Source: Ruegeria sp. A3M17
GTDB lineage: Bacteria > Pseudomonadota > Alphaproteobacteria > Rhodobacterales > Rhodobacteraceae
DNA length: 64,000 nucleotides
Assembly: GCF_003318255.1 (NCBI RefSeq)
Contig: NZ_QOCF01000004.1
Coordinates: forward strand, 1-64,000
Direction of reading: 5' to 3'
The position numbers and the translations under genes are program-made. The stretch's first letter is position 1. Every line of letters starts with the position of its first letter. Under the pieces are notes generated by a model. The model saw only the letters and a program-made list of their open reading frames with translations, was not told the DNA's origin and made no database searches. Shown piece after piece: positions 50,427 through 58,148 of this stretch.

Positions 50427-51920
50427 TTATGCTCCTTTCGCCCAGCGGTAATTTTTCGAAGACATGGGGTCGGGCTGGTTGTCGAACTGATCTACCTTGC
50501 GGGTTTCGTCCGAGATGACATCTGTAACTGGCTTGATCTCATCCATGTGCCCGCCCAGTGTGCCATAGTCGCTGACACGCATCGTGAATTCGATGGGGGC
50601 GACCAGCGCCGGGGTCGGAACGTATCCGAACGATCCCGTGGGCATGTCCAGAATGTCCACCATCACGGTGATGCCGCCACCGGGCCAAACATAGGCCTCA
50701 GCCCCACCGCAGGATACGAAGGTCAGCGAGTCCTTGACCGATTTCGTGAGGCGAACCGGGTTTTCCGTGACCCCCGCCCGCAGGCTGCCGCCTGCGCCGC
50801 CCATGAACAGAACCGAGCAAACCGAAGGTTCGCAGTTTTCGGCAATCAGCTCTGCAGATGCCTTCAGCGCCGGGGGAATCTCGACGGGCTGAGGTTGCAG
50901 CTCGGCATCCAGTTCAAAATAGCCATATTGTTCACCCGTGGTGGATACCATCAACAGGCTCATACCCTCACGCGAGAATTTAGGATTGAAATCGCCCAGA
51001 ATTTTCAGCGGATCCTCGATGTTTGTACCGCCCCAACCGGTGCCGGGCTCTGCGACCTGAAAATACCGACCCGGGGTGGAACGGCGGCCATTGATCTTGA
51101 TGCCCGTAGGTTCGACATCCAACAATTTACCGGCCTGATGTTCGGACAGAACGCCGGTGATGTGGTCGTCGACCACCACCACGTCATCCACGTGTTCAAT
51201 CCATTGCTTGGCGAACATCCCGATTGTGGCCGAGCCACAGCCCACCCGCATCAGTTTTTCTTCGACCCCATTGATGATGGGTGCTTTGCCGGCCTGAACA
51301 ACCACCGTGGTCTCATGTCTTTCATCGCCGATCACCATCTCGACGGCCTCTCGATTGCACAACCGAAGCAGGGCATCGCAGGTGATCCGGCCTTCTTTCT
51401 TTGTACCGCCGGTCAGGTGTTCCACACCGCCCAGCGACAACATCTTGGATCCGTATTCCGAGGTCATGACGTGCCCGACCGGCTCACCATTTACGCGGAC
51501 GACATCGCGTTCGTGGCCGATATGACGGTCGGTATCGATCTTCACCTTTACGCCGCAATACGAGAATATCCCCTCGGTCACGACGGTGACCATATCCACG
51601 CCCGCCACATCTTGGCTGACGATGAAGGGCGCGGGTTTGTAGTCGGGATAGGTCGTGCCGGCACCAACGGCGGTCACAAAGGGCCGTTTGCCCTGCACGA
51701 TGTCGCCGTCCCAATCTTCGGGGTCTTTGCCATCCTTTAAAAAGGGGACCAGGCGTGTGTCTTCTGTGCTTTCGATGATGGTCAGCGCATCCAGACGAAC
51801 CAGATCGCCACCATGGTTGGCATAGCGGTCGCAGGCCCCGATTTTTCCGTCTGCGATATAGCACATCACCGGGCAGGCGTCGCAGCGGATTTTTTCCGGT
51901 GTCGTGCGCTCAGTTGCCAT
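50427..51920 (-). CDS. hnr: 6-hydroxynicotinate reductase-like iron-sulfur protein
   Basis: A 497-residue protein of the family called 6-hydroxynicotinate reductase after the Eubacterium barkeri enzyme, which uses reduced ferredoxin to make 1,4,5,6-tetrahydro-6-oxonicotinate. The N-terminus has Cys13, Cys16, Cys20 and Cys30 (CxxCxxxCx9C), suited to a 4Fe-4S cluster. Gly-rich segments include VGCGSATIGMF, GWGGTNIEDP and FMGGAGGSLRAGVT. It overlaps the Mo-hydroxylase gene by 11 bases. A ferredoxin/FNR pair elsewhere in the island could feed it. Which ring it reduces is not known from sequence. Confidence 0.85.
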   Translation of the reverse strand: MATERTTPEKIRCDACPVMCYIADGKIGACDRYANHGGDLVRLDALTIIESTEDTRLVPFLKDGKDPEDWDGDIVQGKRPFVTAVGAGTTYPDYKPAPFIVSQDVAGVDMVTVVTEGIFSYCGVKVKIDTDRHIGHERDVVRVNGEPVGHVMTSEYGSKMLSLGGVEHLTGGTKKEGRITCDALLRLCNREAVEMVIGDERHETTVVVQAGKAPIINGVEEKLMRVGCGSATIGMFAKQWIEHVDDVVVVDDHITGVLSEHQAGKLLDVEPTGIKINGRRSTPGRYFQVAEPGTGWGGTNIEDPLKILGDFNPKFSREGMSLLMVSTTGEQYGYFELDAELQPQPVEIPPALKASAELIAENCEPSVCSVLFMGGAGGSLRAGVTENPVRLTKSVKDSLTFVSCGGAEAYVWPGGGITVMVDILDMPTGSFGYVPTPALVAPIEFTMRVSDYGTLGGHMDEIKPVTDVISDETRKVDQFDNQPDPMSSKNYRWAKGA

Positions 51921-54660
51921 CTGTCAATTCCTTGATTGCTGCGCGCATTTTTGCTGGCGTGGCGGGACTTTGGGTCAGTCGAACGCCGCAGGCGCGCTTG
52001 ATTGCGTTGAATAGGGCCGGGGCCGTGGGGATCAGCACGTGCTCTCCCAGGCCTTTGGCGCCATAGGGACCGTGGGCATCCTCTTCTTCGATGATCAGGG
52101 TTTCAATCGGAGGGATGTCACCAATGGTCGGGATCAGATAGTCATGCAGGTTCTCGGTGCGGCCGGGCAGGTACTCTTCCATTAGCGCCATGCCAAGACC
52201 CTGCGCGATACCGCCCTGTACCTGACCTTCGACCAGCATCGGGTTGATCGCCTTGCCAACGTCATGGGCGGCCACGAATTTAATCGGTTTCACCGTGCCA
52301 AGCTTTGTGTCCACCTCGACAACCGCCAGATGCGCAGCATAACCAAATTGAGCATAAGGTATCCCCTGACCGTTGTCGTCCAGCGGCTTTGTGGGCGGGT
52401 CATAGGTTTCTTCGGCGCGCAGCACGTAACCTTCTGCGTCGGGCTCCAGCACGGTCAGGTCGATAGAGTGTTGTTGCCCGTTGTCGTCCACCCCAATCGT
52501 TCCTGGGGTCAGGGTGATCACGGCGGCAGGACCGGCGTTCACGCGGGACAGAATCTGCGCGCGCATCGCTTCGCCCGACAGACGTGATGCACTGCCAGAG
52601 ACATAGGTCTGACGCGAGGCCGAGGTTTTGCCGGCATCCGGCGTGACATCCGTATCGGCCCCGATGATTTCGATCTGCGCAACCGGAACACCAAGCGCAG
52701 TGGCAAAGATCTGCGTGATTACCGTGTTTGCCCCTTGGCCAATATCCATAGCCCCTTGGTGCAGGACCAAACTGCCATCTGATCGGATGCCCGATTTGAT
52801 CGTCGACGGGTTGGGCAACGAAGTGTTGCCGCACCCGTACCAGCCGGCCGCCAGTCCAACGCCGCGCTTCAAGGTATTGTTTTGTGAGTTGAATGCTTGA
52901 ACCGATGCATTTTCTTCGACCCACGCGGGACGCAGCGCTTCGAGGCAGGCGCGAATGCCGACGCCCTGATCGAAGATCTGTCCGCAAACGGTGGGTACAC
53001 CGTTTTCCAGCGCATTGTTGATGCGGAATTCAAGCGCGTCGATGCCCAGCTTGTCCGCCAACTCGTCGAACAGGCATTCCTGCGCGATGGCCGATTGCGG
53101 AACGCCAAAGCCACGGAATGCGCCCGATGGCGGGCAATGCGTATGGATGCCTTTGGCTTCGGCGCGGTAGTCTGTGATTTTGTAGGGGCCTGAGGCATGC
53201 ACGGGCACCCGGTTGGCTACGGTCGGACCCCAGCTGGCATAGGCGCCTGTGTTGAACAGCCCGTCAAAAGTCATCCCACTGATACGACCGTCTTTGGTTG
53301 CCCCGATCTTGACCCGCAGGTCGGAAGGGTGGCGTTTGGTGGTGGACTGCATCGACTCGGTTCGGGAATAGGTCAGCCGCACCGGCTTGCCGGTTTTGAG
53401 CGCGGCAAGAGCCAGGTAAGGCTGCACCGAAATATCCAGTTTTGAGCCGAACCCGCCGCCGACTCCGGTCGGGGCAATACGGATCTGATCGCGCGGTATC
53501 CCCAGAATGATCTCCAGCGCGTCCAGGTCCATCACCGGAGCTTGCGTGCAGGCATGGACTTCGACCCGCCCGTTCACGATCTCGGCGAAACCGGCCTCGG
53601 GCTCGATATAGCCATGTTCGACAAAGCCCGAGCGGAAATGGCCTTCGACCACAACATCTGCGTTGTCCAACGCGGTTTCTGGTGTTCCGCATTTCACGAA
53701 ACCGGCACACATAACGTTTCCGTCGCGATCTGGGTGCAGCTGCTCGGCTTGAGGCGTCATGGCGTCGAGGGAGTCCAGCGCTGCGGGGCGTTCTTCCCAC
53801 GTTACCGGAAAATCTGCTGGATCGAATGTCGCCAGAACCTCGGGCAGCCCAATGATGGCGGCGACAGCCTCGCCACGGAACCGAGCCTCGGTTTCCGCAA
53901 AGACAGGTTGGTCGGCAAAGTCGGGAATGACGCCAAAGTTGTTGCGCCCGGAAATGTCGGCCGCGGTCAGGACTGCTTCGATCCCTGGGATCTTATTGGC
54001 CCAAGCGTCCAGATCGCCAAGTGTAAACCCGGCACGGTGGTAAGGGGAACGGATGACATGGATTTCCAACGTACCTGCCGGGGCAACATCATCGCCAAAA
54101 AGCTCCGTGCCTGTGACCTTGTCGTGCCCGTCCACGCGCCAGATGGCGTCGCCCGCGTGTCCCAGTGTTGCTTCGGGCAAAGCAGGCGCACCAGCGGCAA
54201 CAACGGCGTCGATAATCTTGCGATACCCGGTGCAGCGGCACAATACGCCGCCAAGGGCATCCTGGACCTGCTCATTGTTTGGCTCAGGTGTCTCGCGCAG
54301 CAAAGCGACAGCGGCGGTCATCATGCCGGGTGTGCAAATTCCGCACTGCGCCGCACCGTGGTTCTGGAAGCTGTCTGCCAAACGTTTGGCAATCTGGTCA
54401 TCCTGCGTCAGCCCGGACACCGTTTCCACAGACCGCCCAGTAGCCTGTTGTGCCGGAACCAGACAGGCGCAGACCGGATCACCATCGACCAGTACAGTGC
54501 AAGCACCGCAGTCGCCGGCATTGCACCCGATCTTGACGTCGCGTGCTGACAGCCGCTCGCGCAGCATTTCCGACAGGCGCTCACCCACGCGCGGCACCGC
54601 ACTGACGGGGTGGCCGTTCAGAGTGAATTCGGTCGTGAATTCATCAGCGCGTTTATCCAT
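51910..54660 (-). CDS. Molybdenum hydroxylase, fused [2Fe-2S] and molybdopterin subunits
   Basis: A 916-residue fusion of CoxS-like and CoxL-like parts of the xanthine dehydrogenase family. Residues ~8-160 bind two [2Fe-2S] clusters: Cys46, 51, 54, 66 (CNAGDCGACTV) and Cys106, 109, 141, 143 (CGICTPGM, CRCTGY). The rest is the Moco domain: GVGGGFGSKLD, GAFRGFGVPQ, QGAMDIGQGANTVI and the catalytic Glu in YGAKGLGEHVL. Such enzymes hydroxylate N-heteroaromatics with water, as in nicotinate to 6-hydroxynicotinate. The ATG at 54660 gives the normal N-terminus. It overlaps the FAD subunit gene by 8 bases. Confidence 0.9.
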   Translation of the reverse strand: MDKRADEFTTEFTLNGHPVSAVPRVGERLSEMLRERLSARDVKIGCNAGDCGACTVLVDGDPVCACLVPAQQATGRSVETVSGLTQDDQIAKRLADSFQNHGAAQCGICTPGMMTAAVALLRETPEPNNEQVQDALGGVLCRCTGYRKIIDAVVAAGAPALPEATLGHAGDAIWRVDGHDKVTGTELFGDDVAPAGTLEIHVIRSPYHRAGFTLGDLDAWANKIPGIEAVLTAADISGRNNFGVIPDFADQPVFAETEARFRGEAVAAIIGLPEVLATFDPADFPVTWEERPAALDSLDAMTPQAEQLHPDRDGNVMCAGFVKCGTPETALDNADVVVEGHFRSGFVEHGYIEPEAGFAEIVNGRVEVHACTQAPVMDLDALEIILGIPRDQIRIAPTGVGGGFGSKLDISVQPYLALAALKTGKPVRLTYSRTESMQSTTKRHPSDLRVKIGATKDGRISGMTFDGLFNTGAYASWGPTVANRVPVHASGPYKITDYRAEAKGIHTHCPPSGAFRGFGVPQSAIAQECLFDELADKLGIDALEFRINNALENGVPTVCGQIFDQGVGIRACLEALRPAWVEENASVQAFNSQNNTLKRGVGLAAGWYGCGNTSLPNPSTIKSGIRSDGSLVLHQGAMDIGQGANTVITQIFATALGVPVAQIEIIGADTDVTPDAGKTSASRQTYVSGSASRLSGEAMRAQILSRVNAGPAAVITLTPGTIGVDDNGQQHSIDLTVLEPDAEGYVLRAEETYDPPTKPLDDNGQGIPYAQFGYAAHLAVVEVDTKLGTVKPIKFVAAHDVGKAINPMLVEGQVQGGIAQGLGMALMEEYLPGRTENLHDYLIPTIGDIPPIETLIIEEEDAHGPYGAKGLGEHVLIPTAPALFNAIKRACGVRLTQSPATPAKMRAAIKELTDGN

Positions 54661-55486
54661 GGTGTTGTCCCGCCTCTGCGATTGCTCGGACACATTGCTC
54701 TGCCACCGCGTCCAGTCGGAATGCGGCGTCCCCACGGACGTCATCAATGGGGCTGAGCGGTGCTAAATGCTCGGATGAAACTTCAACCGTTTCAGGGGAT
54801 TTCCCGATCAAATCGGCTTCGAGCTGATCCAGCCTTTGTGCCACGGCTGACGCGGCCCCCACTGCGACGCGCGCATAGTTGATCCGGCGGTTTTCATTCA
54901 GGCCGATGATGACAGAAGTCATCGTGATCGAGATCACGAGGTACCGCCGCGCGCCGAGTTTTTCGAAATGTCCAACAGTCCCTTTGGGCGGATCGGGCAG
55001 GTAAATCGCGGTCACAATCTCATCGTCGGACAACGCCGTTTTGCGCACGCCAGTGATGAACTCTGACAGCGGAACCTCGCGAAAGCCACGGGCCGAGCCG
55101 AGCTCAACGCTGGCCTCCAGCGTCAGCAGCGGCGGCACGCCGTCAGCGGCAGGCGAGGCATTGCACAGGTTCCCTGCAATCGTGCCGCTGTTTTGGATCT
55201 GCAGGCTACCGACTTCCCGCGCAGCCATTTGCAGACCCCTAAATGCGACGGGCAGATCGGCCCGGGCAATGTCTGTCCAGCTTGTTGCGGCCCCGATTCT
55301 CCAACGGCCATCCACAAGGTTGATGCCCGAAAGACCATTGATGCGTGTGACGTCCAATATGTCAGTGTGCAGCTCATGACGCTGCCGGGATGGGAAAAAG
55401 TCAGTTCCGCCAGCGACAACCGTCAGATCATTGCTTGTCAGCAAATCAAATGCATCATCGAGCGTGTTGGGAGAGAGATACCGCAA
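54653..55486 (-). CDS. FAD-binding subunit of the molybdenum hydroxylase (CoxM-like)
   Basis: A ~277-residue FAD subunit. FAD motifs are LTVVAGGTDFFPSR and SGTIAGNLCNASPAADG; PLSEFITGVRKTAL and the C-terminal CO-dehydrogenase flavin domain follow. No ATG suits the N-terminus. I choose the TTG at 55486 (MRYLSPNTLDDAF), which has AGGA seven bases upstream. The longer TTG frame at 55525 would start inside MarR-type operator E. It passes electrons from the Fe-S clusters to NAD or another acceptor. First gene of the long leftward series. Confidence 0.86.
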   Translation of the reverse strand: MRYLSPNTLDDAFDLLTSNDLTVVAGGTDFFPSRQRHELHTDILDVTRINGLSGINLVDGRWRIGAATSWTDIARADLPVAFRGLQMAAREVGSLQIQNSGTIAGNLCNASPAADGVPPLLTLEASVELGSARGFREVPLSEFITGVRKTALSDDEIVTAIYLPDPPKGTVGHFEKLGARRYLVISITMTSVIIGLNENRRINYARVAVGAASAVAQRLDQLEADLIGKSPETVEVSSEHLAPLSPIDDVRGDAAFRLDAVAEQCVRAIAEAGQHHG

Positions 55487-55510
55487 AGTGTCTATCCTGA
55501 TGGGAAATTT

Positions 55511-55529
55511 CTCGTTAGTACACAAATGA
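55511..55529. promoter_or_regulatory. MarR-type operator E (Mo-hydroxylase promoter)
   Basis: CTCGTTAGTACACAAATGA, 14 of 18 to the site-C core. It ends 25 bases from the proposed TTG start of the FAD subunit. Confidence 0.55.
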
Positions 55530-55758
55530 TATTACGCGAACAAAAAAAATGTCAACGATTTGTTTGGGCTGGTTCTTGTTTATCAAGAGCGCCGGCGGAG
55601 GATTGGGTCACGGATATTCAGTCGATTGATCTTTCCCCTTATTTTCAAAGCCAATTGAGGAGCACGCACTTTAGTCGCGATAAAATTGAGCGATATGACA
55701 GCGCATTGCCCGAATTGTTTCACGAACGTCCAGAAGTTCTAAAATTCGTCAGTAATTC

Positions 55759-55777
55759 GTTGACACACTAACAAACA
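55759..55777. promoter_or_regulatory. MarR-type operator F (transporter 2 promoter)
   Basis: Reverse strand GTTTGTTAGTGTGTCAACG, about 13 of 18 to the site-C core; the weakest of the set. It overlaps the TTGACA of the transporter 2 promoter. Confidence 0.4.
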
Positions 55778-55787
55778 GCCATGAATA

Positions 55788-55805
55788 TAGTGATCGATCA
55801 CTCAC
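55788..55805. promoter_or_regulatory. TetR-type operator 4 (transporter 2 promoter)
   Basis: ATAGTGATCGATCACTCA; its core AGTGATCGATCACT is a perfect 14-base palindrome. It overlaps the TATAGT -10 element, 60 bases before the substrate-binding gene. Confidence 0.65.
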
Positions 55806-55865
55806 CCATGTGTGGATCTTACAACGGGCTGAAACCTACCGCCTGGTGTCAATAGGGAGGAAGAA

Positions 55866-57110
55866 ATGAACAAGTTCAATTTGATGATGGCGACCGCACT
55901 TGCTGCTGGTCTTGTTGCAGGGGCCGCTGCAGCACAGGAAAAAGTACGAATCGCTTTCATTGATCCGCTATCCGGGCCATTTGCGACGACGGGCACACAA
56001 GGCCTGGCGATCTATCGCCACAGCGTCAAAGAGCTGGTGAACGAACCTGGCGCGCTGTTGGATGGGAATGCCGAATTCGAGATGGTGCCTTTCGACAACA
56101 AGATCAGCGCAAAGGAATCACTCATCCAGTTGCAGGTTGCCATGGATCAGGGTATTCGCGTTATCGCTCAGGGCGCATCATCCGGTGTGGCAAACGCGCT
56201 GACCGAAGCCGTTGCCAAGCACAATCGTCGCAATCCTGATGATCCGGTCATCTTCCTCAACCACTCGGCCGTTGACCCGGCGTTGACCAATGACAAGTGC
56301 CAGTTCTGGCATTTCCGCTTTGACGCCAATGCTGACATCAAAATGGACGCGTTGACCGATGATATTGCGGCCAATCCGGATATCAAAAAAGTCTATGTGA
56401 TCGGTCAGGACTATTCGTTCGGTAAGGCTGTTGCTGCGGCAGCGCAGCGGTTCCTTCAGGAAAAGCGCCCCGATATTGAGATTGTCGGGAACGAGTTGCA
56501 TCCGATCGGCAAAGTCAAAGACTTCACGCCTTATGCGCGCAAGATTGTTGGTTCGGGCGCAGATGCCGTGATCACCGGTAACTGGGGCGGCGATATGGTC
56601 GGTCTGGGCAAGGCGGTTATGGGTGCCGGTTTCGACAAGCCGATCTACACCTACTATGGCGCGACCTCGGGCATCACCGCGGCCTTTGGTGAAGAAGGCG
56701 ACGGTATCGTCAAGCTGGTTGGCGCAGGTCAGGTAAACCCCGCCCCAACACTGGAAGCGCAAGAGTTCATCGAAGCCTTCTATGTAAGCTTCCCGGATCT
56801 GGACTTTGGTCAGCCTCAGATGGCGAATGTTGCACCGATGCTTGCAGCCGCGATCAACGAAGTTGGCAATGCCACGGATATCAAGGCGATCGCCTACGCG
56901 CTGGAAGGCATGGAGTACGACAGCATTGTCACAGGCAAGACATTGATGCGCGAAAGCGATCACCAGACGATCCAGACAGTGACGGTGCAAGGGCAAACAC
57001 CCGAGGCTGCATTCGACTATGACAATTCTGGCCGTGGTATGGTTGCAGAAACGGTTGTCGAACTGGCGTCGAATGACTCGGCCACCACATGCGAAATGAA
57101 GCGCCCATAA
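55866..57110 (+). CDS. Liv-type ABC transporter substrate-binding protein (transporter 2)
   Basis: A 414-residue periplasmic binding protein. Signal peptide MNKFNLMMATALAAGLVAGAAAA is followed by QEKVRIAFIDPLSGPFATTG, the opening of the peripla_BP_6 family (signal given as MNKFNLMMATALAAGLVAG). The start follows GGAGGAAGAA. Near its C-terminus NDSATTCEMKRP contains a Cys that could pair with Cys in NDKCQFWHF. Ligand unknown; context suggests an aromatic or heterocyclic acid. First gene of a five-gene transporter operon. Confidence 0.9.
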   Translation: MNKFNLMMATALAAGLVAGAAAAQEKVRIAFIDPLSGPFATTGTQGLAIYRHSVKELVNEPGALLDGNAEFEMVPFDNKISAKESLIQLQVAMDQGIRVIAQGASSGVANALTEAVAKHNRRNPDDPVIFLNHSAVDPALTNDKCQFWHFRFDANADIKMDALTDDIAANPDIKKVYVIGQDYSFGKAVAAAAQRFLQEKRPDIEIVGNELHPIGKVKDFTPYARKIVGSGADAVITGNWGGDMVGLGKAVMGAGFDKPIYTYYGATSGITAAFGEEGDGIVKLVGAGQVNPAPTLEAQEFIEAFYVSFPDLDFGQPQMANVAPMLAAAINEVGNATDIKAIAYALEGMEYDSIVTGKTLMRESDHQTIQTVTVQGQTPEAAFDYDNSGRGMVAETVVELASNDSATTCEMKRP

Positions 57111-57123
57111 CCCTCTAACCACT

Positions 57124-57158
57124 CTGGTGGTCCGTCCGAAATCCGGGCGGGCCGCCAG
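57124..57158 (+). repeat. Strong intercistronic hairpin between binding-protein and permease genes
   Basis: CTGGTGGTCCGTCCG (57124-57138) pairs with CGGGCGGGCCGCCAG (57144-57158) over 15 bp including G-U pairs, loop of five. No T-run. Such hairpins after binding-protein genes commonly stabilise that mRNA section or thin out readthrough, giving more binding protein than permease. Confidence 0.65.
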
Positions 57159-57191
57159 GTTACCACTCAATAAAATGCAGGGAGACACGTA

Positions 57192-58148
57192 ATGGCGCTG
57201 TTCCTCGTGAACGTGTTGGATGGATTTGTGACTGGTTTGTTGCTGTTCATGCTATGCAGCGGTCTGACACTGATCTTTTCCATGATGGGCGTTCTGAACT
57301 TTGCTCATGCCAGTTTTTACATGCTGGGTGCCTATTTCGCCTATCAGATCAGCCTCGTCACCGGGTTCTGGATCGGCTTGCTTGTTGCGCCATTGATTGT
57401 TGGTTTGATCGGAGCTCTGATCGAGCGATACGGGTTAAGGCGAGTTCACAAATACGGGCATGTGCCGGAATTGATCTTTACCTTTGGTCTTGCGCTGCTG
57501 ATTGAAGAAACGATTCAATTCTTTTGGGGCAAAAGTCAGCTTCCATTCTCGGAACCTGCCGCGCTGGATTTTGCAGCTTTCGCCATCGCCGGAAATGCAT
57601 TTCCTGCCTACAAGGTTTTCATGATCGCTGTCGCCATGGGGATCTTCCTGACGCTGCTATACATTCTGACCAAGACCCGTATTGGCATGACCATTCAGGC
57701 TGCACTCAGCTATCCCGAAACCGTGCAGAACCTGGGTCACAACGTACCGTTGGTCTTTATGTGCGTGTTTGGCGTAGGAACCGCGATGGCCGGTCTGGCT
57801 GGCGTCATTGCTGGTCCGGTTTTGGGGGTTTTCCCTGGCATGGCCTTACAGCTTGGTTCAATCGTTTTTGTGACCATTGTGATCGGCGGCCTGGGTTCGC
57901 TTTGGGGCGCTTTGGTTGCATCCCTGATTATCGGTTGGCTTCAGACCTTCGCCACCGCCTATGACGTCACAGCCGAACAGGTGCTAACCGCGATCGGCTT
58001 TACCAAGCCAGAAATGATCTGGGATCATCCGCTGCAGGACCTGTGGACGCTGACGCTGCCTCAGCTTGGCCCGATCCTGCCTTACCTGCTGATGGTCATC
58101 GTTCTTGTCCTGCGCCCGCAGGGTCTTATGGGAAACCGTGAATCATGA
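57192..58148 (+). CDS. livH: Liv-type ABC transporter permease LivH (transporter 2)
   Basis: A 318-residue permease with about eight membrane segments. GLTLIFSMMGVLNFAHASFYMLG is the LivH signature (short: NFAHASFYMLG), and IVFVTIVIGGLGSLWGALVA the conserved coupling region (short: IVIGGLGSLWGAL). Follows the hairpin after the binding-protein gene and overlaps livM by 4 bases. Confidence 0.92.
   Translation: MALFLVNVLDGFVTGLLLFMLCSGLTLIFSMMGVLNFAHASFYMLGAYFAYQISLVTGFWIGLLVAPLIVGLIGALIERYGLRRVHKYGHVPELIFTFGLALLIEETIQFFWGKSQLPFSEPAALDFAAFAIAGNAFPAYKVFMIAVAMGIFLTLLYILTKTRIGMTIQAALSYPETVQNLGHNVPLVFMCVFGVGTAMAGLAGVIAGPVLGVFPGMALQLGSIVFVTIVIGGLGSLWGALVASLIIGWLQTFATAYDVTAEQVLTAIGFTKPEMIWDHPLQDLWTLTLPQLGPILPYLLMVIVLVLRPQGLMGNRES

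Larger units (their letters stand above)
55487..55865. other. Divergent AT-rich control region of ~380 bases
   Basis: It separates the Mo-hydroxylase series from transporter 2. It holds MarR-type operators E and F, TetR-type operator 4, a TTGACA (55761-55766) and a TATAGT (55787-55792) oriented to transporter 2. Base use is more AT-rich than the flanks. A rightward frame ending at 55771 reads protein-like for ~55 residues but has no start of its own and overlaps both operators. Confidence 0.6.

Noticed and set aside
50367-51740. A 457-codon rightward open frame opposite the Hnr-like gene
   Set aside because: Antisense to a gene with conserved Cys motifs and operon overlaps; composition typical of a shadow.
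53542-54549. A 335-codon rightward open frame opposite the Mo hydroxylase
   Set aside because: Antisense to the clearly recognisable Fe-S/Moco domains.
55193-55771. A rightward open frame reaching into the divergent control region
   Set aside because: Its first half is antisense to the FAD subunit gene. The last ~55 residues look protein-like, but there is no own start and the region holds operators; at best a gene remnant.
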